From positions 1 through 64,000 of the forward strand of contig DEFL01000013.1 in NCBI GenBank assembly GCA_002350845.1: a DNA stretch of 64,000 nt. The letters are read 5' to 3'. The position numbers were made by a program, and so were the translations under genes. The notes under the pieces are model-generated. The model searched no databases. It was not told the origin of the DNA and saw only the letters and a list, made by a program, of their open reading frames with translations. Positions 25,777 to 33,732 of this stretch are shown here, piece by piece. This DNA comes from Christensenella sp. UBA2853 (GTDB lineage Bacteria; Bacillota; Clostridia; Christensenellales; Aristaeellaceae). Each line of letters starts with the position of its first letter. The stretch's first letter is position 1.

Positions 25777-27100
25777 TCTGCACCTCCGCATATCTTTCAA
25801 TGAATTCGTCTGCCCTGCCTTCGCCGCCTTCTTCTTTGCGGTTAATGGCCATGACAACTTCCTCCATCTTTTCTTTTCCGAAAAATGCACGGGCTTCTTC
25901 AATCGGTCCAAAGAAGGCAAGCCTGCCTGTCCTGTTCTTGTCCTTGGCCAGAACAATGACATCATCAAAGAGATCAATCACACGGTCCGGCGTATGCGTA
26001 ATCACGATCACAATCTTGCCCTGATTGGCAATCGCGCGAAGCTGCTCCATCAGCTCTCTGGCCATGACGCCGTCCAGGCCGGAATCCGGTTCATCCAGAA
26101 TAAACAGAGAAGGATTGGAAATGAATTCCATCGCGATGGAGGCCCGTTTTTTCTGCCCTCCGGAAAGCTTCTCCACGAGGTTATTCTTCACCGGTTCCAG
26201 ACCGAAGATCTTCATGACTTCTTCCACTCTTGCCCTGCGCTGAGCGCGTGAAACCCCCAGCGGCACCCGCAGAAGGGACGCATCCATGAGTGTGTGGTAT
26301 ACAGTATCTTTTCCGCGCATCAGTTCCTGCTGTGGAACAAAACCGACTTCATACTGCATCTTCTTGTATTCGCTGTATATGTTTCCACCGTTCAGTGTGA
26401 CCTTGGCTTTGGCCTTTTCATAACCGTTGACAGCATTAAGGAATGTTGTCTTTCCTGCGCCGGAACCTCCCAGAAGCAGCACCATATGCCCGGGTTTGAT
26501 ATACATATGGATGTCATAAAGAAGATACTTTTTCTGAAAGAATTCGGTTGCAGTGCGTTCATCCAGGTTGACGGTCAGACCTTCCTTCATGCCCTCAATG
26601 TTATGACCCTGAATGGTTGCAAGTGAAGCCCTCTGGATTTCCTCCGCTTTCCATTCGGGCTGGAACTTTTTGGAAAGGCCCCAGATCGGCGCAACAAGAA
26701 AGTCTGCAAACAGCCACGGGATAATCCACCATTTACTGACGCCATAGACTTCCGTCAAACCATTGTATACGCGGATTTCATAAATCAGACGAGTAAAGAG
26801 CAAAATCGTAAAAAACAGGCCGAAGATCACACCGCCTGCATCGTTTTTTATGAATTCCAGCGCAATCGTGCATGCGGTCATCATGAAGGCCAGAACACTT
26901 GTCACACGGCCTTCCGGCTCCCGTCCTGCACATCTGGCAAGCATGTACTCTCTCGCCCACGGGCAAAACGCCCACCAGCCTTTTACCCCTGACTTTTGGA
27001 AGAGAAACCAGAATCCCAGCCAGACTCCAACGGACATGAGAATGTTTTCCACTTCATCCCCATTAAAAAAAATCAGTAAAAGCGCCTGTAAAACCGTCAT
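25769..27100 (-). CDS. ABCG-like ATPase with N-terminal membrane segments
   Basis: This 443-residue protein has an N-terminal region of about 145 residues with four predicted helices (near 19-36, 70-84, 90-106 and 124-140) and tryptophan-rich turns, then an ABC ATPase. The ATPase has Walker A GGSGAGKTT (211-219), signature LSGGQKKRASIA (the form seen in the ABCG/White family), Walker B LFILDEPDSGLD and H-loop VITHTPDR. It overlaps the ABC-2 permease gene by eight bases. It lies downstream of the RsbW-like kinase gene in the same operon, so transport may be governed by partner switching. Confidence 0.87.
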   Translation of the reverse strand: MTVLQALLLIFFNGDEVENILMSVGVWLGFWFLFQKSGVKGWWAFCPWAREYMLARCAGREPEGRVTSVLAFMMTACTIALEFIKNDAGGVIFGLFFTILLFTRLIYEIRVYNGLTEVYGVSKWWIIPWLFADFLVAPIWGLSKKFQPEWKAEEIQRASLATIQGHNIEGMKEGLTVNLDERTATEFFQKKYLLYDIHMYIKPGHMVLLLGGSGAGKTTFLNAVNGYEKAKAKVTLNGGNIYSEYKKMQYEVGFVPQQELMRGKDTVYHTLMDASLLRVPLGVSRAQRRARVEEVMKIFGLEPVKNNLVEKLSGGQKKRASIAMEFISNPSLFILDEPDSGLDGVMARELMEQLRAIANQGKIVIVITHTPDRVIDLFDDVIVLAKDKNRTGRLAFFGPIEEARAFFGKEKMEEVVMAINRKEEGGEGRADEFIERYAEVQNG

Positions 27101-27125
27101 CTGTTTCGGTCACCCTTTTCCACTT

Positions 27126-27539
27126 TCATGTCTTGATCCGCTTTTTTATGGTCAACACGTTCTGGTCATTGCACCGCTGATACTGAATTTCATCCATGGT
27201 TTTCTTCACCAGAAAGATTCCGAGACCGCCCACTGACCTGTTTTCAGCTGCCAGTGTGGTGTCAGGATCCGTTTTTTCAAGAGGATCGTACGGAATGCCA
27301 TGATCCAAAAAGGTTATAGAAACCATGCCGCTCTGCTGATCATATGCAAACCGGACAGTGGCAAGTCCGACATTTGGCGCATATGCATAAAAGGCAATGT
27401 TGCTGAAAAGCTCATCGATCGCGATATCAATCTGTGTCTGTGCTTTTAAAGGACAGTCGAGTCTTTCCAGCTCGGCATCAATGAACGCTGTGACTTCGGA
27501 AATGTTTTCCACCCTGGCATCCAGCGTCAGCTCTTTCAC
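27126..27539 (-). CDS. RsbW/SpoIIAB-like serine kinase, HATPase domain
   Basis: This 137-residue GHKL ATPase is of the anti-sigma-factor kinase group. It has the N-box IAIDELFSN, G1 box DHGIPYDP and G2 box GGLGIFLVKKTMD. Such kinases bind a target and phosphorylate a cognate STAS protein. The GTG at 27539 is chosen because it aligns exactly with the start of the paralogue at 57279-57686 (KELTL after the first residue), and the frame is open only three codons further. The operon contains its STAS partner and an ABC exporter but no sigma factor gene. Confidence 0.88.
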   Translation of the reverse strand: MKELTLDARVENISEVTAFIDAELERLDCPLKAQTQIDIAIDELFSNIAFYAYAPNVGLATVRFAYDQQSGMVSITFLDHGIPYDPLEKTDPDTTLAAENRSVGGLGIFLVKKTMDEIQYQRCNDQNVLTIKKRIKT

Positions 27540-27618
27540 CGTCCTCACCCCTTGCCTGTTTCATCTACTTGATGAGTGCATGCTTTCTATAGCAAACCGT
27601 TTCGCAGAATGAAGCGAA

Positions 27619-28221
27619 TCAAACCAGTTTCTTCAGGATGATCATCTCTGTCAATTCTCCCCGGATACTGACCTTAATCTCATCCGCCACATGAGTAACC
27701 ACTGACTTTTCCAGTTCATCCCATATTCTGATTGCGTCTTCATCCTGCTGCCTGACGCGGCTGTTGATTTCATTCTGGTATTCTGTCATGCTCCAATCCC
27801 AGTCCAGCGTAGGCGTAGAGGACATCTCCTGCGGATTGGAAAGAAGAAGAGGTGAAGGTGCAACCGCGCCATCCTCTGCATTGCGCTCAAAGAAATCGCG
27901 AAGACGGCCCATCAGTCCTTTGGCCATTTCATTTTTCCCGCTGGAAGAAGCAGAAAGCAGCTGTCCGCGCTTTTCAGCGTTCAGTCTGGTCTCAACCTGC
28001 AGGTGCAGCTGATAGACATCATCGCGGTCCTCAATCCAGAACCTTCCGTCCGCCTTTCCGGTAATGGACCGCATCATGCCCATCATTTCTTCGGCCAGCA
28101 GGCGAAGCTGGAGTTCATTGCGTGATGAAAGCTTTTTGTAAGCAGCCACCTTGCCTGTCTGATTCAGGGCTGCTTCCATTTGATTCCCGTCATTGGAAAC
28201 CAATATCACGTCGGTTTTCAT
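27619..28221 (-). CDS. Hypothetical protein of the partner-switching operon
   Basis: I do not recognise this 200-residue protein. It is soluble, acidic in the middle, and has no signal peptide or membrane segment. The stretch RNELQLRLLAEEMMGMM looks like a degenerate HATPase N-box helix, and the following RFWIEDRDDVYQLHLQVET like the strands of that fold, but glycine-rich lid motifs are missing. It may be an inactive kinase-like or adaptor protein. A proline/serine-rich linker is at about 120-140. It sits between the STAS gene (nine bases upstream) and the kinase gene, so it probably acts with them. The ATG follows TGAGG. Confidence 0.75.
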   Translation of the reverse strand: MKTDVILVSNDGNQMEAALNQTGKVAAYKKLSSRNELQLRLLAEEMMGMMRSITGKADGRFWIEDRDDVYQLHLQVETRLNAEKRGQLLSASSSGKNEMAKGLMGRLRDFFERNAEDGAVAPSPLLLSNPQEMSSTPTLDWDWSMTEYQNEINSRVRQQDEDAIRIWDELEKSVVTHVADEIKVSIRGELTEMIILKKLV

Positions 28222-28230
28222 GCCTGCGCC

Positions 28231-28527
28231 TCACTCAATGGTCAGAATATCTGAAAAACCTGTCACTTCAAATACCTCTGCCACAATCTCATTGACATGC
28301 GTGACTTTCATGCCATCCTTTTTGCTCATCACCTTATGGGCAGCCAGGAGAACACGAAGGCCGGCAGAAGAAATATAATCCAGCTTGCTGAAGTCAAAAA
28401 CCAGACTGTCAGCACCATTCATGGACTGATTCAGTTCCGCCTCCAGTTCAGGCGCAGTCATGGTGTCCAGTCTGCCTTCCACTGCAATTTCCAGGTTTCC
28501 GCCGTTTTGTTTTTTGATGATGTTCAT
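28231..28527 (-). CDS. STAS-domain anti-sigma factor antagonist (RsbV/SpoIIAA-like)
   Basis: This 98-residue STAS protein is the phosphorylatable antagonist of an RsbW-like kinase. The conserved phosphorylation loop reads DYISSAGLRVLL; one of the two serines is the expected target. EGRLDTMTAPELE is the family N-terminal signature. It is collinear and very similar to the second copy at 56934-57230. It is the first gene of a five-gene operon (STAS, unknown, kinase, ABCG ATPase, ABC-2 permease). GGAGG precedes the ATG. Confidence 0.93.
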   Translation of the reverse strand: MNIIKKQNGGNLEIAVEGRLDTMTAPELEAELNQSMNGADSLVFDFSKLDYISSAGLRVLLAAHKVMSKKDGMKVTHVNEIVAEVFEVTGFSDILTIE

Positions 28528-28702
28528 GGTGTTTTTTCCTCCTGTTTCTGTTCAATACTCTCATCATTTTCCTTTGCAGGAAATAAGGATTTCCGCGATG
28601 TCGTCATCGCGCATCAGCCATAGAATCCGTCTTCACCGCATACGGCGTCTATGCACGCATGCCGTGTACGGATCAAATAATCCAATGGTCTTGATTGCAA
28701 TT

Positions 28703-28732
28703 ATTATACCAGACAAAGACTGCATGTGACAA
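28703..28732 (-). promoter_or_regulatory. Promoter of the STAS - kinase - ABC operon
   Basis: TTGTCA (28727-28732), an 18-base spacer and TATAAT (28703-28708) with a TGG extension on the minus strand. It predicts a leader of about 170 bases, which has GC-rich imperfect repeats around 28630-28670 but no known riboswitch that I recognise. Confidence 0.78.
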
Positions 28733-28776
28733 TAAACACATAAGAAAAGCACAGACCTGCCATCGTGATATGTTGA

Positions 28777-30519
28777 TCAGTTGGCTCTCAGTTTCAGTGT
28801 CAGATTGTTCAGGTTCAGAGAATACGTGTAATTGGCTTCATCCGCAATCGCAAGCACCAGTCGGATGCCCAGCGCAACCTTTCCCTCATCGGGAATATAA
28901 TGCACCGGATCAAAGGCACGGCAGTCATCTCTGAATCGCAGCACCCAGCGCTCACCCTTGCTGATGACGCGGACGGAAAGATGGTGTTTTTTCTTGTCCG
29001 CACTGAACCCGTGCTGGATAATATTCCCTGCCATCTCCTCAATGCACAGCGCAATATGATTGCTGACTTTTGCGCTCTGACCATGCTCAAGGCAAAACGC
29101 TTCCGCCTGCTTCACCACCCGCGCCACTTCCTCCATGGAGGCAATAGTGGCTTCCATCAGGCAGTCTCCCCTGACACCAAAATCACGGTCCAGCATCAGG
29201 CATGCATCCTCTTTCCACGGCATGGAACCGGTCTTCCATCGAATATAGACACAAATGGAAACCAGCGTCAGCAATTCACCCAGGCCAAAGTTCAGCCACA
29301 CACCGTTTGCTCCCATGAATGCACTGCAAACAAGGGCAGAAAGAATCGGAAACAGGGTGCCTTCTACCACTGAAATCAGTTCTGTCAGTCTGACCCGCTC
29401 GGTTCCCTGGTACATATTTTTGAATGCATTGTTGAAGCAGCAGGGAATCAGGCCTATGGCAAACAGTCTTGCGCCAAGCACAGCCATTCTCTGTGTGTCT
29501 CCGGCATTGGGAATAAACAGGGATACAAAAGCCGGTGCAATCAGGAGCAGAATGCCGCCGACCGCCAGCCCAAGGATCACCCCATACCGGCACATCTGCC
29601 GGAACAGCTCCCGGAGGCTTGTGCGGTCTTCCTCGTTATAAAAGATACCTGATAAGGTCAGGGAAACCCCGCCGACACCGGTTGAAATGCAGTTGCTGGC
29701 ATTACCTATCGTCATGATCACAGAGTAGGCAGCAATAGCCTGGCTCCCTCCGCGGAACGTGAGAATCTTATTGAGCACAAAGACCAGGATCACAGAGGTA
29801 ATCATGCCGACACCGGCCGGTATTCCTCCCCGGAACAGCTCTGAGATTTTCTTCCCGCTGACAAGCTTCCAGGAAAAATGGAACACACATTTCTTGGAAA
29901 GGAAATAAAAGCCGGAAATCAGCATGGCCAGATAATAGCTCACGGAGGATGCCAACCCCATGCCAAACATGCCGCCATGGAAGACAAACACATTGAGGAT
30001 GTCCAGAGCAACGTCTGCAACGGTCATGGTGAGCACCGCTGTGATCAGAATCCCGGTCTGCCCCGCCATCTGCAGGAACGGGACCAGCACCAGCGCGCCC
30101 ATGGAAGCCGGTGCTCCAATGCTGAAACCACGGAGATAATCCCTTGTCTTTTCAAAAAAGCCGCCTTCGCTTCCTGCCCCCATGAAGTTCGCCAGCGGTG
30201 AACTCAAAAGAAGGACGATCACCATAAAGGCCACCGAGACGCAACCGCCCACAGCCAGTGCAGAGGAATATCCGGCGTTGGTTTCTTCCTGGGATCCCCT
30301 GCCCAGGGACTTGCTGCAGGCCGCCTGGATGCCGGAGGCCAGCAGACTGCCCAGTGCTCCGATCACCAACAGGACCGGATTGGACAGTCCATACGCCGCA
30401 ATGGCTTCCTCGCCAAGGAAGCGTGAAATCATCACACTGTCGATCATCAGACACAGAGACACCGTCAGTGCTGCAAAAATCTGTGCCGTGAGCATTTGAC
30501 GTGTAAGTTTACGGATCAT
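28777..30519 (-). CDS. MATE-type carrier fused to a C-terminal RsbW-like HATPase domain
   Basis: This 580-residue two-domain protein has residues 1 to about 430 as a MATE multidrug/metabolite carrier with 12 predicted helices. The last ~148 residues are a soluble GHKL ATPase domain: N-box CIEEMAGNIIQHG (about 492-504), a G1-like RDDCRAFDP in which the usual Gly of DxG is Cys, and a G2-like GKVALGIRLVLAIAD. This domain resembles the anti-sigma kinases downstream. The ATG at 30519 follows AAGGAG by eight bases; an in-frame GTG nine bases earlier overlaps that site. It follows the VanX-like gene by 59 bases. Confidence 0.85.
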   Translation of the reverse strand: MIRKLTRQMLTAQIFAALTVSLCLMIDSVMISRFLGEEAIAAYGLSNPVLLVIGALGSLLASGIQAACSKSLGRGSQEETNAGYSSALAVGGCVSVAFMVIVLLLSSPLANFMGAGSEGGFFEKTRDYLRGFSIGAPASMGALVLVPFLQMAGQTGILITAVLTMTVADVALDILNVFVFHGGMFGMGLASSVSYYLAMLISGFYFLSKKCVFHFSWKLVSGKKISELFRGGIPAGVGMITSVILVFVLNKILTFRGGSQAIAAYSVIMTIGNASNCISTGVGGVSLTLSGIFYNEEDRTSLRELFRQMCRYGVILGLAVGGILLLIAPAFVSLFIPNAGDTQRMAVLGARLFAIGLIPCCFNNAFKNMYQGTERVRLTELISVVEGTLFPILSALVCSAFMGANGVWLNFGLGELLTLVSICVYIRWKTGSMPWKEDACLMLDRDFGVRGDCLMEATIASMEEVARVVKQAEAFCLEHGQSAKVSNHIALCIEEMAGNIIQHGFSADKKKHHLSVRVISKGERWVLRFRDDCRAFDPVHYIPDEGKVALGIRLVLAIADEANYTYSLNLNNLTLKLRAN

Positions 30520-30578
30520 TCCGTGCACTCCTTTTCTGTTTCAGGTTATGCGCCCGTGCCGCCACCATCTCTGATCAC

Positions 30579-31274
30579 TCAGGAACGTTTTCCCCCAATG
30601 GATGCGACGGGAAAAGAGAAATAGGTCTGCGGAAACGGCTCATTTTCCAGTGTAAAATGCCACCACTCCGAGCTCAGGGGACGGAACCCGTTCCGGATCA
30701 TGCTTTCCCGCAGCAGCATACGGTTTGCATACTGTGCTTCTGTAATCCCTGTGTAATCCGGGTGGCTCAGTTCGCCGAAAAAGTCAAACGGGCCGCCCAT
30801 ATCCGCCTCTTTCTGCAGCCTCATGTCAAACAGCGTCAGATCGACCGTGCTCCCCCGGCTGTGACCCGAGTGCGCGGCAATATACCCCTGCGGTATGAGC
30901 ACTTTCTTGTCCAGGGCAGGATAAAAATACGCCTTCATGCGGATATCCTCTGTATCCTCTGCCCATCTCATAAAATGTGCCACTGCGCACTGCGGTCGGT
31001 AGGCGTCAAAGATTTTCAGGCGGAATCCCTTTTCCATCAGTTCATCGGCCGCCGCTTTCAGTGCATGCGCTGCCTCACGCGTCAGCAGCGCAATCGGTTC
31101 CTCATACCCATCAATCCGGTCACCAATAAAATTAAATGTAGAATAATAGCGGATTTCCAGAATGACATCCCTGACCACTTCACTGACAGCAACAAAGTCT
31201 GCCGCGTCATCAGAATAGATGATGCCTGACTCTGCTTTCATCCAGTGATCGGTTTCTGTTTTCTGCGTCATCAT
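30579..31274 (-). CDS. D-Ala-D-Ala dipeptidase, VanX/DdpX family (M15D)
   Basis: This 231-residue zinc dipeptidase has the VanX metal and active-site motifs SGHSRGSTVDLTLFD (His and Asp ligands) and EWWHF (catalytic Glu, His ligand), and the substrate-binding Arg in FDAYRPQ. No signal peptide, so cytoplasmic. Such enzymes either lower D-Ala-D-Ala in glycopeptide resistance or recycle cell-wall dipeptide. No vanHA genes are nearby, so recycling is more likely. The ATG at 31274 follows AGGGGG by seven bases; the ATG six codons earlier lacks a ribosome site. Confidence 0.9.
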   Translation of the reverse strand: MMTQKTETDHWMKAESGIIYSDDAADFVAVSEVVRDVILEIRYYSTFNFIGDRIDGYEEPIALLTREAAHALKAAADELMEKGFRLKIFDAYRPQCAVAHFMRWAEDTEDIRMKAYFYPALDKKVLIPQGYIAAHSGHSRGSTVDLTLFDMRLQKEADMGGPFDFFGELSHPDYTGITEAQYANRMLLRESMIRNGFRPLSSEWWHFTLENEPFPQTYFSFPVASIGGKRS

Positions 31275-31338
31275 ATGGTTTCCCCCTTGCATACAAACCG
31301 GGCATGCTGCCTGCTTCCGGTATCCGTGAACGAAATGG

Positions 31339-31344
31339 ATTGTA
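31339..31344 (-). promoter_or_regulatory. Extended -10 of a probable promoter for the VanX-like gene
   Basis: TACAAT on the minus strand with TGA directly before it gives an extended -10; no good -35 is visible. It is 65 bases upstream of the ATG. Confidence 0.45.
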
Positions 31345-31448
31345 TCATTTTTTTGCTTTCCCGTCTCTCCCTGATCTGCAGTTCATGAAAAGCATCTCCG
31401 TCATGAAGGTTACGCCGGATCTGCACGAGCACGGAAAAGCATTCCGTG

Positions 31449-31489
31449 AAAAAGATCCCGGCAGCTCATTGCTTCATGGCCGCCGGGAT
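31449..31489 (-). terminator. Terminator of the NHLM-like export operon
   Basis: On the minus strand ATCCCGGC/GCCGGGAT with a 19-base loop is followed by CTTTTTC, 36 bases beyond the stop of the last ABC gene. Confidence 0.7.
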
Positions 31490-31524
31490 ACCGCTTTGAA
31501 TGATCTTTTTCTCTGGCTTTGATC

Positions 31525-33717
31525 TCATACCGTCTCAGTATCCAGACGCTGCCGTGCAACCAGGTCCGCAAACATGCCTTTTTTGTCGATCAGTTCGTTA
31601 TAGGTTCCTTCCTCCACAATCACACCTTTGTCCATCACCAGGATCCGGTCACAGTTGCGGATCGTGGACAGACGGTGCGCAATGACAATGCGCGTGCAGT
31701 GAAGCCCGTCGAGCGCATCGGAAACCTGCTTCTGCGTCTTGTTGTCCAATGCGCTGGTGGCCTCATCAAAGATGAGAATGCGCGGCTTTGGAGCAATTGC
31801 CCGTGCGATCATCAGACGCTGCTTCTGACCCCCGGAAATGCCGCCCTGCCCCTCAGAGATGATCGTCTGCATCCCCATCGGCATCGCACGTATATCATCC
31901 GCAATGCCGGCTGTTTCTGCAGCTTCCCATGCCTGATCGAGTGTCAGCTGCGGTGCGGACAGCGTAATATTGGAGAAAATGTCTCCCTGGAAAAGCTGGC
32001 CGTTCTGAATCACGACGCCGATCTGTCTGCGCAGCACTCTGGGGTCCAGGCTGGTCAGATCATGATGATCATAATACACTGCGCCGCTTTCCGGCCGCTC
32101 AAACCCAAGCAGAAGCCTGACCAGGGTGGATTTTCCGCAGCCGGTGCGGCCCACAATGGCGACATACTCCCCTGCTTTGATTTTCAGGGAAAGGTCCCGC
32201 AGAATGTACGGCGTGTTCTGTTCATAGCGGAAGGACACGTGGCTCATCTCAATATTGCCCGAGACCTTCACAGACGCTTCCTTCTCTTCGGCAATCTCCG
32301 GCTCACTCTTCAGGATCGGCTCGGCCATCTCCAGGACCGGGCGGATGGAAGCGGCAGAAATGGCGATCCCGGCCAGTGCTGAGAAGGCGCCCATGACGCG
32401 TCCGTATGCCGCACTGAATGCATAGTACTGGCTGCCTTCAACACCGGTAGCCACGGCCAGATAATAGAGAATCACCGTGCCGATAAGGGAAATGGCCGTC
32501 TGCAACACTTTATTGACCTTCAGGAACACAGGCGGATTGTATTCAAGACGTGCAGTCTTGGCATACAGCCGGCCCCAGCGCGCAAACACTCGCTTTTCAG
32601 AGCCGGATAATTTGATCTTCTGAATCCCGTTGAGTACGGCATAGCTCATGCCTGCCTCCTCAGCACTCAGCTGCATCTGCTTGCGCGAAATGCCGATCTG
32701 CACAAGAGAGGCCGTCACACTGAGTACAACCGTTGCAAGAATGATGATCACAGAAGGCCATACCAGAGCCGGCGCAAAGGTGAAGATCTGTCCGATATAA
32801 AGCAGTGACATGAGACTGCTCAGACCAATGGACAGGATATTGTTCAGCAGCATGCTGCACAGTGAACTCACAGAGCCTGCGCGTGAGGATAATTCGCCGG
32901 AGGAATACTTGCGGAAAAAGCTCACCGGCAGAGACAGGATCCGCATCATCACAGAGGCTTCCACCGCCTGGGAAGTTTTGGTGTTCAGTCTCTGCATCAT
33001 CAGTTCACGCACAACGCTCAGCATCTGAGAGGCAAATGCGCTGGCCATGAGAAAGACAGCCACGCCGTTGAGTATGTTTGCTCGTTTCTGCTTGAGAATG
33101 GTGCCTGTAATCAATTGATACACCTGCGGCTCAATCATCCCAACCAGAGTGACGGCCAGCGTTGCCAGCACAATCAGCAGAAGGTCTCCTTTGGAGATGC
33201 TGTTCTTCATGTAAATCAGCAGGTCCGGAATGCCAAGTTTCTTCATCGGCAGCGGCTGATAAAAGCACAGCGCATCTCTGGCAAACCTGGAGGCATTTTT
33301 GCGTGTGACCCGGGTCATTTTTCCGGTTTCAGGGTCTTTGAATTCATAGCCCATGATCATGCCGGGGAGAAGCGCAACCGTTGCCCCGGTATCCTTCATG
33401 TAACCCAGCATCGGTCCAAAGGCGTCATTCTGCCAGCCTTCTTCCAGAAGGACATCGCGCATCATCAGGCCTGCAGGGCGGAGAGCATATTCAAGCTGTT
33501 CGTTCACATCGGTAATCGACTCAGGTATCTCAACCGGCTTGCGATGGTAATATTTCAGAATATCATCCATGGCTTCCTTTGCGATCAGCCTTTTGTCTTC
33601 CGCACGTTCGGAATCCCATTTATCCATGACAACACTGGCCATGCGAAAAAAGGAATCTTCCAGTACTTCCTGGTCACTCTGCTGACGCATCCGGATCTGT
33701 TCGCCAAACCATCCCAT
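31525..33717 (-). CDS. ABC exporter (permease-ATPase), NHLM second-subunit type
   Basis: This 730-residue half-transporter has an N-terminal non-catalytic region of about 165 residues, then a six-helix exporter domain (about 170-460) and an ATPase. The ATPase has Walker A GRTGCGKST, signature ISGGQKQR, Walker B LIFDEATSALD and H-loop IAHRLST. This matches the second ABC protein of nitrile-hydratase-leader microcin (NHLM) exporters, which pairs with a C39 peptidase-ABC protein. It begins 15 bases after that gene. GGAGG precedes the ATG. It probably forms a heterodimer with its neighbour. Confidence 0.87.
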   Translation of the reverse strand: MGWFGEQIRMRQQSDQEVLEDSFFRMASVVMDKWDSERAEDKRLIAKEAMDDILKYYHRKPVEIPESITDVNEQLEYALRPAGLMMRDVLLEEGWQNDAFGPMLGYMKDTGATVALLPGMIMGYEFKDPETGKMTRVTRKNASRFARDALCFYQPLPMKKLGIPDLLIYMKNSISKGDLLLIVLATLAVTLVGMIEPQVYQLITGTILKQKRANILNGVAVFLMASAFASQMLSVVRELMMQRLNTKTSQAVEASVMMRILSLPVSFFRKYSSGELSSRAGSVSSLCSMLLNNILSIGLSSLMSLLYIGQIFTFAPALVWPSVIIILATVVLSVTASLVQIGISRKQMQLSAEEAGMSYAVLNGIQKIKLSGSEKRVFARWGRLYAKTARLEYNPPVFLKVNKVLQTAISLIGTVILYYLAVATGVEGSQYYAFSAAYGRVMGAFSALAGIAISAASIRPVLEMAEPILKSEPEIAEEKEASVKVSGNIEMSHVSFRYEQNTPYILRDLSLKIKAGEYVAIVGRTGCGKSTLVRLLLGFERPESGAVYYDHHDLTSLDPRVLRRQIGVVIQNGQLFQGDIFSNITLSAPQLTLDQAWEAAETAGIADDIRAMPMGMQTIISEGQGGISGGQKQRLMIARAIAPKPRILIFDEATSALDNKTQKQVSDALDGLHCTRIVIAHRLSTIRNCDRILVMDKGVIVEEGTYNELIDKKGMFADLVARQRLDTETV

Positions 33718-33732
33718 ATTCTCTCCACCTCC

